Origin: Negadavirga shengliensis
Lineage (GTDB): Bacteria > Bacteroidota > Bacteroidia > Cytophagales > Cyclobacteriaceae
Direction of reading: 5' to 3'
NCBI RefSeq assembly: GCF_042652345.1
Contig: NZ_JBHSJJ010000012.1
Location: 1 to 64,000, forward strand
DNA: 64,000 nt
Shown: positions 16,889-25,398 of the stretch, one piece after another
Numbering within the stretch: the first letter of the stretch is position 1
Layout: every line of letters begins with the position of its first letter
Translations under genes and position numbers: made by a program
The notes under the pieces: generated by a model
The model's input: the letters and a program-made list of their open reading frames with translations, nothing else
Database searches by the model: none
Told to the model about the DNA's origin: nothing

Positions 16889-18133
16889 CTACCAGTTATG
16901 AATAGCCCCATCCGGACTCAACAAATAGGGATGGGGAAAGGGGGTGTTTTCCGTCACCTCAAAAAGCAAATCCGCTTTGCCGGGGTCAAATTTCACCCCC
17001 AGGCCCGGGTTCGGGTTCAGATGCACCTTGCCCTCCCTGAAGTCTATAAAATCCTCATTGAAATAAGCCGGCTTTTCAGGTTCACCTCCGGCAAGTTCTA
17101 TCATACAGCGCGTTGGGCTGGAAGAACCCAGCACATGGATCAGCGCTGCCGTGGACAGCGGTCCGGTAAAATGGGGGAGTATACCCACATAATGGGTTTC
17201 CCCTATGGCGAGGATCTTTTTCAGTTCGGTGATACCCCCTGTATTGGGCAAAGTGACCCGGCTGTAATCGATCAAGTGGTTTTCCATCAGCACATTGGTA
17301 TCCCAGCGGTCCCCAAACTGCTCGCCCACCGCTATCGGCACCTTGGTCATGTTACGGATGGTGCGGTAGACCTCCGGGTTTTCCGAGCGGATGATGTCCT
17401 CCACGAAATAGGGCTCCATTTTCTCCAGTTCGGAACATATCTTTATGGCCTCAGGGGTATCAAAACGCGTATGCAGGTCTATTGCCCAGTTGCCCATGCC
17501 GCCCACTGCCTTGTCGATGCGTTCACAGAATTCAACGGTTTTCCTTGCGTGCTCATAGAAATCAAAAGGCTCATCTCCATTTCCCCCTGTGGGGCCTATG
17601 CGGTAGCAGCGCAGGCCGGCAGCCAGGCAATCCTGCGCGCGCCCCTCCTGTGTGGTGGCTTTGGAATTCCGGAACCCGGTGGCATAGCATTCCACATAAT
17701 TTCGGGTTTTGCCCCCCAGCAGGTCATAGACCGGTACCTCAAGGGCTTTGCCTTTAAGGTCCCAAAGGGCCATTTCTATGGCGCCCAAACCGTGCAGCTT
17801 TTCCCTGCCAGGTGGATAAAACATACCCCGGTACAGGTACTGCCAGAGATGCTCTATCCTGAAGGGGTCCTCACCGATCAGCATTTCGGCGCACTGCCTT
17901 ACCATGTCCGGCGTTCCCCCTTCGCCCACACCGATTAGGCCGGAGTCTGTTTCGACTTCCACGATGCCTCTTGCTTGGTTAAATAAAGGCTTGGTATAGC
18001 CGGGAGCGGCATAATATCGGATTTTTTTGATTTTAAGATCCGAATAATCAAAAGCCCTGGCAGGATGGGTCAAGCCCGTAAACAACGCAGCAGAACCTAC
18101 AGCCCCCAGTTTCAAAAACTTTCTTCTTTGCAT
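16889..18133 (-). CDS. Tat-exported enolase-superfamily (mandelate racemase-like) enzyme
   Basis: The protein is 414 residues from ATG 18133. That start is chosen because MQRRKFLKLGAVGSAALF is a classical Tat leader with an ARA-type cleavage site. The open frame continues 49 codons further up without homology. The fold is the enolase superfamily, with DLHTRF near residue 220, VEDIIR near 245, AVGEQFGDR near 270 and LPHFTGP near 325. The D-x-H pair and the PHF histidine point to a sugar-acid dehydratase or racemase. It is a separate subgroup from the two enzymes at 7729 and 9221. It lies first in the locus, upstream of susC on the same strand. The exact substrate cannot be inferred. Confidence 0.82.
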   Translation of the reverse strand: MQRRKFLKLGAVGSAALFTGLTHPARAFDYSDLKIKKIRYYAAPGYTKPLFNQARGIVEVETDSGLIGVGEGGTPDMVRQCAEMLIGEDPFRIEHLWQYLYRGMFYPPGREKLHGLGAIEMALWDLKGKALEVPVYDLLGGKTRNYVECYATGFRNSKATTQEGRAQDCLAAGLRCYRIGPTGGNGDEPFDFYEHARKTVEFCERIDKAVGGMGNWAIDLHTRFDTPEAIKICSELEKMEPYFVEDIIRSENPEVYRTIRNMTKVPIAVGEQFGDRWDTNVLMENHLIDYSRVTLPNTGGITELKKILAIGETHYVGILPHFTGPLSTAALIHVLGSSSPTRCMIELAGGEPEKPAYFNEDFIDFREGKVHLNPNPGLGVKFDPGKADLLFEVTENTPFPHPYLLSPDGAIHNW

Positions 18134-18322
18134 GGATTTATTGTCATCTGGAAAAACAAGGACAGCATATACTTTACTGTTTGGCCTTTTGGACCAATTA
18201 TCTTTTAATGTTCTTATTTTTTTGTTAAAAAGCAAATGGTAACTGGTGAGGGGCCGGAATAAAGATTTGAAATGAGGCATCAGATGGCCAATGCGGTTTT
18301 CGGATTTTAGAAAAAACCTTTT

Positions 18323-18351
18323 TTGGTTTTGGGGATTTAAATTTACCTTCG
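18323..18351 (+). promoter_or_regulatory. Candidate Bacteroidota promoter for the DUF4494 gene
   Basis: A TTG at 18323-18325 is followed after 18 bp by TACCTTCG (18344-18351), one mismatch from the Bacteroidota -7 box TAnnTTTG. The spacing is one base below the usual 19-21. The start codon is 30 bp downstream. Confidence 0.4.
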
Positions 18352-18381
18352 CCCTTCGTAGGAAACAGAAATGATAAAAGA

Positions 18382-18876
18382 ATGAGAACCTGGTTTTTGT
18401 GCAAAGTAAAATATGCCAAGGAAAATGAGCAGGGCCTGCTCAAAAATGTGTCTGAACAATACCTGGTGGATGCGGTATCCTTTACCGAGGCCGAAGCCAG
18501 GATTTATGACATGCTGGGCAGTGTGATCCGCGGGGATTTTCAGGTGACCAACATCAGCAAAAGCAATATTGTAGATGTTTTTTTCTATGAAGACATTGAT
18601 GTATGGCACAAATGCAAGATCACCTATATTGTAGCCGATGCCGATAGCGGAAAAGAAAAAAAGGTGACGCAGTTCATGCTGGTTACCGCCCACGATGTGA
18701 AGGAGGCCTATGAAAGGATCTATGAGAGCCTCAATAACATGTTGGTGACCTTCAAGGTGCCGGAAGTGACGGAAAGCCCGATTGTAGAGGTGTTTCCCTA
18801 TGAAAAAGACGACGAGGAACTGAATCCTCCGGTACCGGAAAACCTGAAGCCGGTTGAGGATAGGGCAGAGGAATAA
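18382..18876 (+). CDS. DUF4494 family protein
   Basis: This 164-residue protein belongs to DUF4494, which is widespread and nearly exclusive to Bacteroidota. It begins MRTWFLCKVKYAKENEQG and carries the family's VSEQYLVDAVSFTEAEAR and KCKITYIVADADSGKEKK segments. There is an acidic, proline-rich tail after residue 140. It has no signal peptide or membrane segment, so it is cytosolic. The function is unknown. It stands alone and diverges from the dehydratase gene at 18133. Confidence 0.85.
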   Translation: MRTWFLCKVKYAKENEQGLLKNVSEQYLVDAVSFTEAEARIYDMLGSVIRGDFQVTNISKSNIVDVFFYEDIDVWHKCKITYIVADADSGKEKKVTQFMLVTAHDVKEAYERIYESLNNMLVTFKVPEVTESPIVEVFPYEKDDEELNPPVPENLKPVEDRAEE

Positions 18877-18895
18877 GGTAGGAATGTAAGTTGAT

Positions 18896-18997
18896 ATTGA
18901 CGGTTCCCCCGCCAATGCGGTGAATTACGATGAAGCCGTCCCAGACATTATATAAACATTATGGGATCGCTTCATCGCGGGAAACGGCTCCGTCAAT
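18896..18997. repeat. Nested palindromic REP/BIME-like element
   Basis: The inner arms CGATGAAGCCGTCCCA (18928-18943) and its near inverse (18962-18977) match at 14 of 16 positions. The outer arms ATTGACGG (18896-18903) and CCGTCAAT (18990-18997) are perfect. The following 300 bp contain further pieces such as CCTCGCTATGACG and TCACGATGACAG, which resemble the GTCATTGCGAG-type intergenic repeats of Bacteroidota. No gene lies between 18877 and 19351. Confidence 0.55.
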
Positions 18998-19351
18998 TAT
19001 TCCGACCGGTTTCCGCTTCTCACGATGACAGACTCCTGCGTCACGGCGGTCTAACATTTAAAAAATGTACAAATAGGGATGACGGTTTCCTTCATGCGCA
19101 GCCGGTATGGTCGTCCAAAACCGCCATAATCAGTGTTTTTCAACCAATTGAAAACAGTGCATTGTACAACACGTCATCGGCAGGAGTTTATCCAGGCCAA
19201 CCGGGGAAGTGATCTTTTTCTGTACGCTATCGTCAAGGGATAGCTTCGTCGCAGGCAGCGATACGGTAAACCGGACGATCAGGTACTGCTCCTCGCTATG
19301 ACGAAGAGCTACCCAGAACCACTTTCGCGGACAGACGGTTTTTTGGCTAAG

Positions 19352-20776
19352 TCAATACTTCTCCAAATCGGGTTCGTATTCCTCAAGGTATTCCAGAATC
19401 CCGCCTTTAAGGTTGTACAGGTTGGTGAAGCCGTGGTGCTCCTCCAGGTCCCTGATGGCTTTGGCGCTCCTGCCTCCCATTTTGCAGTGGACCACCACTT
19501 TTTTGTCCCGTGATATTTTGTCCGCATGATCCAGCACTGCAGCCAAAGGGATCAGCTCCCCGCCCAAATTCACTATTTCATACTCATATTCTTCACGCAC
19601 ATCTATCAATTGGAAATCATCCCCATTAACCCGCAAGTTATACAAATCCTCAGCGGTTACCTCCTTCACTTTCCTCTCCACCGCCTTCATGCCACAGAAC
19701 TGCTCATAATCAATAAGCTCTCTGATTGTGGGATTCTTTCCGTTTAGAGGGTTAGTGTCTTTTCTCTTTATCGTAAAAGTCCGGGATTGAAAACTCAACG
19801 CATCAAAAATGTACAGTTTCCCGCTGAGTGGCTCACCCACGCCGGTGATGACCTTGAGTACTTCCAGGGCCTGCAGGCTGCCTATTATTCCTGGAAGCAC
19901 GCCCAAAACCCCTCCTTCCGCACAACTCGGCACCAATCCTGCGGGCGGGGGCGTATCATACAGATCCCTGTAATTGGGTCCTAATACGCCTTCCTTATTC
20001 CTGTGGTTGAAAACAGACACCTGCCCTTCAAATTGAAAGATAGAAGCATACACATTGGTCCTCCCGGTCAGCACACAGGCGTCATTGACCAGATAACGGG
20101 TAGGGAAATTATCCGTTCCATCAGCTACCACATCATACTGGCTGATGAGACCCAGCGCATTTTTGGAAGTCAGCTGTTCATTATAAACACGGATATCGAT
20201 GTATGGATTGATCCCCTCCAATCTTTTCTTAGCCGCATCCACTTTAGCCTGTCCGATTTCACCTACGCCGAAAAGCACTTGTCTGTGCAGATTGCTGTCA
20301 TCCACCGTATCAAAGTCTATGATCCCGATCGTACCCACTCCGGCGGCAGCAAGGTATAAAAGCACCGGGCTTCCAAGCCCCCCTGAGCCGACCACAAGCA
20401 CCCTGGCTTTTTTAAGTTTTTTTTGGGCTTCCATACCGAATTCAGGAATAATGATATGGCGGTTATACCTGGCCAGTTCTTCCTTTGAAAAAGTAACCTC
20501 ATCCGCCCCCCCCGCTATGGCAGGCACGATGCTGATCACACTGCTTTCCTTTATCTTGGTCTTCTCCATATCCAGGTTACGGATATCGTCTTCATCTACA
20601 AAAATATTGATAAAAGAAGGGATTTTTCCTTCAGCGGTGTAAAGGTATTTCCTCAGATCCGGATACTCCCTGGAAAGTTCCTCCAAAAGTTCTGAAACCG
20701 AGTTGGCCCGGATTTCTATTTTAACAGAGCCATTGGTGAACTTCCGTAAAGGAGTTGGAATAAATATCGTTGCCAT
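19352..20776 (-). CDS. CysO-MoeZ fusion: ubiquitin-like sulfur carrier, E1 and rhodanese
   Basis: This 474-residue protein combines three domains. Residues 1-90 are a MoaD/ThiS-like carrier closest in style to mycobacterial CysO (IPTPLRKFTNG, FINIFVDEDDIR) and end in IVPAIAGG. Residues 97-340 are a MoeB/ThiF-type E1 with the nucleotide loop GSGGLGS (130-136) and the cysteine in VPSCAEGGVLG. The MoeB zinc CxxC is replaced by NYRD, as I recall for MoeZ. Residues 365-474 are a rhodanese with the active loop HCKMGGRSA. Such E1 enzymes adenylate the carrier's C-terminal glycine and load sulfur as a thiocarboxylate. Here the GG is internal, so the carrier would need to be cut free. It lies 3 bp downstream of the JAMM protease gene. 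Confidence 0.88.
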   Translation of the reverse strand: MATIFIPTPLRKFTNGSVKIEIRANSVSELLEELSREYPDLRKYLYTAEGKIPSFINIFVDEDDIRNLDMEKTKIKESSVISIVPAIAGGADEVTFSKEELARYNRHIIIPEFGMEAQKKLKKARVLVVGSGGLGSPVLLYLAAAGVGTIGIIDFDTVDDSNLHRQVLFGVGEIGQAKVDAAKKRLEGINPYIDIRVYNEQLTSKNALGLISQYDVVADGTDNFPTRYLVNDACVLTGRTNVYASIFQFEGQVSVFNHRNKEGVLGPNYRDLYDTPPPAGLVPSCAEGGVLGVLPGIIGSLQALEVLKVITGVGEPLSGKLYIFDALSFQSRTFTIKRKDTNPLNGKNPTIRELIDYEQFCGMKAVERKVKEVTAEDLYNLRVNGDDFQLIDVREEYEYEIVNLGGELIPLAAVLDHADKISRDKKVVVHCKMGGRSAKAIRDLEEHHGFTNLYNLKGGILEYLEEYEPDLEKY

Positions 20777-20779
20777 AAA

Positions 20780-21211
20780 TTATATATTATTGATTTCTAT
20801 TTTTTCTTCTTCAAACCGATAACTGCCATTCAATCTCCAACAACGCAAATCGGAAAACAGCAGGTTGTGCAAAGATATGATTACATACGATAAATTAGGA
20901 AGGGCGGATTCCCTATCTACTTCCGAGGGTGTTGCCGGACAATCCAGATGGGTATGGTAAATACCAAGCAATTCCAGCTCATGGTCCTCCGCAAAATTTT
21001 CGGCCATCAAATAATCAATGGCTGAAATCCTGTATCTTTTTGATCTGTCTTCTTCAGAAACATTTTTAACAGCAATAAAATTATTAATGCATTTATTTTC
21101 AAGAGAAATCTTACCAAATAAAAATCCACAGGATTCCTCGGGCACCCTCTCCACAAAATCCAAAATTTCCTTATATATTTCTTTATCAAGGTAAACCATA
21201 TGATTGATCAA
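20780..21211 (-). CDS. JAMM/MPN metalloprotease (Mec-like)
   Basis: The 143-residue protein is a minimal JAB1/MPN+ domain of the same size as mycobacterial Mec. The zinc motif is complete: glutamate in PEESCGFLFG (residues 25-26), H86-T-H88 and S96-x-x-D99 in HTHLDCPATPSEVD. Bacterial JAMM proteases of this kind cut after the C-terminal GG of ubiquitin-like sulfur carriers or release amino acids attached to them. It is transcribed between the SDR gene (45 bp gap) and the CysO-MoeZ fusion (3 bp gap), so its substrate is very likely that carrier. In-frame start MVYLDK at 21199 is an alternative. Confidence 0.9.
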   Translation of the reverse strand: MINHMVYLDKEIYKEILDFVERVPEESCGFLFGKISLENKCINNFIAVKNVSEEDRSKRYRISAIDYLMAENFAEDHELELLGIYHTHLDCPATPSEVDRESALPNLSYVIISLHNLLFSDLRCWRLNGSYRFEEEKIEINNI

Positions 21212-21256
21212 AGAACAAACCGGTTTTGCCTATCCGGTATAAATTATAATCTCAGA

Positions 21257-22657
21257 TCAAGTGATCTGGTTAGTTAAAGACTCTACTCCCTTGTAGTAAT
21301 TTGTCCCTTTCAACGAGCTGATCATGATAGGCACCATCTCTCCGAAATCCGAGACACTGACGTCCTCCATTGCCAAAAATTTAGGATCTATGCCCCATTT
21401 CAAAATATCCAAAGTATGTTTTTTGTCCACTTTTTCGAGAGAATCCACAAACATCTTTCTTAACCCCGCCAAAAGAATATGCTTTGCATTCGCCTCGCCT
21501 TCTACCTTTGCCAATTCATTTATCAGGTCTTTGAGAATGAAGGCAGAGGAAGGACAGATGTGGGAAATGATGATATCCTGATCATCGTTGCAGCTCATGA
21601 CCTGGTTTTCATATACGTTGATCAGCAGGTTAAGACCTCTGGGGTCATTCCAATCCAGCTGCCCCCTGAAAAACTTCTCACCATAGCCTTTGGGATTGCC
21701 ACTGAAAATGATCGGTACTTTTCTTTTATTTTGCTTCAGATAATACAAAGCCACTTCCAGGCTTTCTACCGGCCATTCCAGGTTTTTGACAAGTAGAAAA
21801 TTGCATCGCCCTTTCTCGGCATACAGCAGGGAATTGAGCATTAAATAGGCAGCTTCCTTTACATTCTGGGCAGTGACAAACTTACCCGGCGAATGGATGG
21901 CGATGTAATCGTCATTTCGGGCGCTTTCCCGCAGCTGTATGTTCATCAGGCTGTTGTCAACAATATGGGTGAACCGCACCATTCCGTACTTTACCCTCCC
22001 CTCTCTCGAAAAAACATCCAGCATGTTTTCGCACACTTTCTTTGTGGCGGCATAAACCTCTTCGGTGTAATACCTGCTCGCCTTTCCCGTCGATGAAAAA
22101 ACACATTGTTTCACAGAACCGGACTTTTCACAGGCATTGATGATGTTCCAGGTGCCAAGAACATTCGTCTTTACTGTTTGATGGATTTCCAGTTCGGCCA
22201 ATCCAGGGTTTCTCTGGGCAGCCGTGTGAAATACATAATCGGGAGCATGCTTTTCAAAAACCTCCTGCAATCTCCGCTCATCAAGTATATTACAATTTTC
22301 ATAAAAAATTTCGGCGGCATCCGGCAGCGTGTATTCGCTTTCCCCGGGGGTGATTTTGTCCAGTACAATCACGGATTCCGGGGAAAATGCCAATAATTCG
22401 CTGACCAATCTCGAACCCACACAGCCCAACCCCCCCGTTACGACACAAGTGCTCCCTTTGAGATGTTGATTTAGTTTTGCGCCCGGCAAACTCAGATCCC
22501 TGTTTCTGGAGGGTTCAAATGGATCTTCAAGCAGCCTGCCTTGCCGATCGTACAAGGCAATCAGTTGTTCTGTTAAAAATACCAGTTTATCATACACCTC
22601 TCTCTCCTTTACTTTTGGAGACAACTTCCATATTTCACTAAAAATATTTTCATCCAT
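21257..22657 (-). CDS. CapD-like NAD-dependent SDR (sugar-nucleotide epimerase/dehydratase)
   Basis: The 466-residue protein is an extended short-chain dehydrogenase of the polysaccharide-biosynthesis type. A 65-residue N-terminal extension precedes the Rossmann motif CVVTGGLGCVGSRL. DYVFHTAAQRNP, SSTGKASRYY and the catalytic pair in YAATKK follow. The long C-terminal part after residue 320 is unlike short epimerases and may bind substrate or partner. Such enzymes act on UDP- or dTDP-sugars. It is the first gene of a minus-strand operon with the JAMM protease and CysO-MoeZ fusion, and it diverges from an RmlC-like epimerase. That links sugar-nucleotide chemistry to a sulfur-carrier system. 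Confidence 0.8.
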   Translation of the reverse strand: MDENIFSEIWKLSPKVKEREVYDKLVFLTEQLIALYDRQGRLLEDPFEPSRNRDLSLPGAKLNQHLKGSTCVVTGGLGCVGSRLVSELLAFSPESVIVLDKITPGESEYTLPDAAEIFYENCNILDERRLQEVFEKHAPDYVFHTAAQRNPGLAELEIHQTVKTNVLGTWNIINACEKSGSVKQCVFSSTGKASRYYTEEVYAATKKVCENMLDVFSREGRVKYGMVRFTHIVDNSLMNIQLRESARNDDYIAIHSPGKFVTAQNVKEAAYLMLNSLLYAEKGRCNFLLVKNLEWPVESLEVALYYLKQNKRKVPIIFSGNPKGYGEKFFRGQLDWNDPRGLNLLINVYENQVMSCNDDQDIIISHICPSSAFILKDLINELAKVEGEANAKHILLAGLRKMFVDSLEKVDKKHTLDILKWGIDPKFLAMEDVSVSDFGEMVPIMISSLKGTNYYKGVESLTNQIT

Positions 22658-22941
22658 ATCACCTTTGTTTTATTTCCCACCTGCACTTTAAAGAAATTCA
22701 AAATTATTATAAATTTCAAAAAGTAATTCCCATCTTTACAACAAGATACATTTTAGATAATTCGAAATGCATTTTATTATATTCATAGCAAAAATAACAA
22801 TCATTTATTTATTAACAAAAATATTTTATATGAAAAGTCAGTTATTCTTTTAGCTTTCTTCTTTTACAGGAAAGAATTTTTAATTTAAAAATAAGCATTA
22901 AAACATTATTTTCATAAACTTTACAAAAACCATATTTAAAT

Positions 22942-23472
22942 ATGATTTTCACTGAAACACCATTAAAGGGAGCCTATATCGTCGATATTGAGAAAATAGA
23001 GGACGAACGCGGATTTTTTGGAAGGTCCTTTTGTGAAAGGGAATTTGAAAAACAAGGTCTGGAAAAAGGCCTTGTGCAGGCCAATGTTTCCTTTAACAAG
23101 AAAAAGGGCACTTTGAGGGGCATGCATTACCAGATAGCCCCTTATGAAGAAACCAAACTGGTAAGGTGCACAGGGGGCGCTATTTTCGATGTGATAGTAG
23201 ACCTAAGGGAAGATTCTCCCACTTACAAAAAATGGTTTGGAGTGGAACTCACCGCCGGTAATTACAGAATGCTTTATGTACCCAGACAGTTTGCCCATGG
23301 ATATATTACCCTAGAGGACAACAGTGCCGTAAATTACATGGTCTCCCAGTTTTATGCACCGGGGTCGGAAAGAGGCATTAAATATGATGACCCTCAGTTT
23401 GGCATAAAGTGGCCCGTAGAAGTTCAGGTCATTTCAGAAAAAGACAATTCCCACAGCTATTTTAATCAATAA
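22942..23472 (+). CDS. rfbC: dTDP-4-dehydrorhamnose 3,5-epimerase family protein (RmlC-like)
   Basis: The 176-residue cupin-fold epimerase begins MIFTETPLKGAYIVDIEKIEDERGFFGRSF. It carries the RmlC active-site histidine in LRGMHYQ, KLVRCTGGAIFDVIVDLR, and the later VPRQFAHGYITLED. The family inverts C3 and C5 of a 4-keto-6-deoxy sugar nucleotide. The neighbours are a SAF-domain dehydrogenase 4 bp downstream and a divergent SDR. No rmlA, rmlB or rmlD is seen in the window. The sugar could therefore be a rhamnose precursor or another 4-keto-sugar. The ATG is part of the palindrome CATATTTAAATATG (22931-22944). Confidence 0.88.
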   Translation: MIFTETPLKGAYIVDIEKIEDERGFFGRSFCEREFEKQGLEKGLVQANVSFNKKKGTLRGMHYQIAPYEETKLVRCTGGAIFDVIVDLREDSPTYKKWFGVELTAGNYRMLYVPRQFAHGYITLEDNSAVNYMVSQFYAPGSERGIKYDDPQFGIKWPVEVQVISEKDNSHSYFNQ

Positions 23473-23476
23473 CATT

Positions 23477-24793
23477 ATGATCATCATTGACAGCGCACTG
23501 CAAAAAAGACAAAAAGAAGGAAATCCTATTAGAGTGGGGATGATTGGCGCCGGATTTATGGCGCAGGGCATTGCCATCCAGATTGAACACCACACTCCCG
23601 GAATGGAGCTGGTGGCCATTTCCAACAGGACGGTTCCAAAAGCAGTGGATGTATTTCAAAAAGCCGGTAGCACCCATACCATCCGGGTGGAAAAATTAGA
23701 GGAGCTTAACAAAGCCATAAAGGATAGTACCAAAGCGGTAACGGACAATCCCGAGCTGCTCTGTGAAGCGGAAGGCATCGATGCTATCGTTGAGGTCACA
23801 GGTTCTGTGGAGCTGGGGACAAAAATTGCGCTCAAGGCCATTGATCACAGCAAACACATCATCATGATGAACGCCGAAACGGATGGTACCGTAGGCCCTA
23901 TTTTGAAAGTCTACGCTGACAGGAAAGGTGTGGTATTCACCAATGCGGACGGCGACCAGCCCGGCGTGATTCTCAATCTTTACCGTTTTGTCAAGCAAAT
24001 AGGATTAAAACCGGTTCTCTGCGGCAACATCAAAGGCCTTCATGACCCCTACAGGAATCCAACCACCCAGGAGGGCTTTGCCAAAAAATGGAAACAAAAC
24101 CCGTCCATGGTGACCTCCTTCGCCGACGGCAGCAAAATTTCATTTGAACAGGCCATTGTGGCCAATGCCACTGGCATGCGGGTGGCCAAGAGGGGTATGC
24201 ATGGCCCCACGGTAGAAGCCGGTGCGCATATCAGAGAAAGCCTGGACATTTATCCTCTCGAAGATCTGTTGGAAGGTCCGGGCATCGTGGATTATGTGGT
24301 GGGAGCCAGCCCCGGCCCAGGGGTGTTTGTCTTAGGCACCATGGATAACCCTATCCAAAAACATTACCTCAACCTTTACAAAGTAGGGGAAGGCCCGCTA
24401 TACTGTTTTTATAACCCTTATCACCTATGCCATTTTGAAGTACCGATTACCATCGCCAGGGCGGTGTTGTTCCATGATGCCGCGGTAACTCCACTGGGAA
24501 AACCTATGGTGGATGTGGTAGCTACGGCCAAAACTGACCTCAAAAAGGGCGATAAGCTGGACGGGATAGGTCACTACATGACCTATGGCCTTTGTGAAAA
24601 TGCGGATGTGGCGCACCGTGAGAGGTTGCTTCCCTTAGGCCTGGCGGAAGGTTGCCTACTCACAAGGGACATTGCAAAAGACCAGGTGATCACTTACGAC
24701 GATGTCATCCTCCCGGAAGGCCGCATAAGTGACAAACTAAGGAAGGAGCAAAATGAACATTTTATGGGCGCCCATGTCGTGCTGGAAAAATAA
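23477..24793 (+). CDS. Homoserine-dehydrogenase-like NAD(P) oxidoreductase with SAF domain
   Basis: The 438-residue protein has an N-terminal Rossmann domain (RVGMIGAGFMAQGIA), then AIVEVTGSVELG and a catalytic-domain stretch around NADGDQPGVILNLYRFVKQIG. A C-terminal SAF domain follows after about residue 345 (DLKKGDKLDGIG, AKDQVITYDDVILPEG). This matches the COG4091 group of predicted homoserine dehydrogenases with SAF domain, whose substrates are mostly sugars or sugar acids rather than homoserine. It follows the RmlC-like gene after 4 bp, so the two probably work in one pathway making a modified sugar. A strong terminator follows. Confidence 0.82.
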   Translation: MIIIDSALQKRQKEGNPIRVGMIGAGFMAQGIAIQIEHHTPGMELVAISNRTVPKAVDVFQKAGSTHTIRVEKLEELNKAIKDSTKAVTDNPELLCEAEGIDAIVEVTGSVELGTKIALKAIDHSKHIIMMNAETDGTVGPILKVYADRKGVVFTNADGDQPGVILNLYRFVKQIGLKPVLCGNIKGLHDPYRNPTTQEGFAKKWKQNPSMVTSFADGSKISFEQAIVANATGMRVAKRGMHGPTVEAGAHIRESLDIYPLEDLLEGPGIVDYVVGASPGPGVFVLGTMDNPIQKHYLNLYKVGEGPLYCFYNPYHLCHFEVPITIARAVLFHDAAVTPLGKPMVDVVATAKTDLKKGDKLDGIGHYMTYGLCENADVAHRERLLPLGLAEGCLLTRDIAKDQVITYDDVILPEGRISDKLRKEQNEHFMGAHVVLEK

Positions 24794-24816
24794 ATAAGCC
24801 CTCCATCATCAAATGC

Positions 24817-24842
24817 GGGTCGTCAATCCTGACGACCCTTTT
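24817..24842 (+). terminator. Intrinsic terminator overlapping the opposite gene's stop
   Basis: GGGTCGTCA-ATCC-TGACGACCC forms a perfect 9-bp stem with a 4-nt loop and is followed by TTTT, 23 bp after the SAF-domain gene's stop. The same bases encode the last residues and the stop codon of the convergent DUF3109 gene. Confidence 0.85.
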
Positions 24843-25398
24843 CAATTTCCTCTACCAGGGACCGGTACCAGGATTCTCCGTATTTTCTTATCAGCGCGTC
24901 TTTGAGGAACTTGTACAAGGGGACCCCCAAAGCCTGACCCAATGTACATGCCGGATCACAGATATGCCATCTGTCATAATTTAAAGCATCATACTGGTCA
25001 TATTTGGTGATGCGTATGGGATAAAGATGACAGCTGATGGGTTTTCTGAAAGCTGTCTTGCCTTCCGAATAAGCCTGTTCAATCCCGCATTTTAAAACCC
25101 CATTCCGGTCCCTGATGGCATAAGCACAAGCGCCATTATTGCCGACAGTAGTCGTGCCTTTTTCTCCCTCCATGTCAATTTCCCAAGTGCCTTTTTTCCG
25201 GATTGCCTCTCTTCCTTCATCGGTTAAATAGGGCGCAATGTCCGCATAGGCCTTCTCCAACAACCGGGTTTCCTCGTCTGACAACGGTGCCCCCGCATCA
25301 CCTTCCACACAGCAGGCTCCCTTGCATTTTTCCAGGTCACATACAAAGAACTTCTCCTTGATATCATCACTCAACACGGCATTGCCAACAATAATCAT
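24823..25398 (-). CDS. DUF3109 cysteine-rich protein
   Basis: The 191-residue protein matches DUF3109. It has FFVCDLEKCKGACCVEGDAGAPL near the N-terminus, NNGACAYAI, LKCGIEQAY, ISCHLYPIR and WHICDPACTLG, eight or more cysteines in pairs. The pattern resembles the YkgJ-type zinc or iron-sulfur binding proteins. It has no signal peptide, so it should be cytosolic. The function is unknown. It converges on the RmlC/SAF operon, and its 3' end doubles as that operon's terminator stem. Confidence 0.85.
   Translation of the reverse strand: MIIVGNAVLSDDIKEKFFVCDLEKCKGACCVEGDAGAPLSDEETRLLEKAYADIAPYLTDEGREAIRKKGTWEIDMEGEKGTTTVGNNGACAYAIRDRNGVLKCGIEQAYSEGKTAFRKPISCHLYPIRITKYDQYDALNYDRWHICDPACTLGQALGVPLYKFLKDALIRKYGESWYRSLVEEIEKGRQD

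Noticed and set aside
16853..17938. 361-codon plus-strand open frame
   Set aside because: It lies antisense to the enolase-superfamily gene at 16889-18133, lacks any domain, and its codons mirror the real gene's third-position bias.
19205..19330. Possible tRNA or small RNA gene
   Set aside because: Short inverted repeats are present but no tRNA anticodon or T-arm consensus could be found; it fits the REP-like repeat better.
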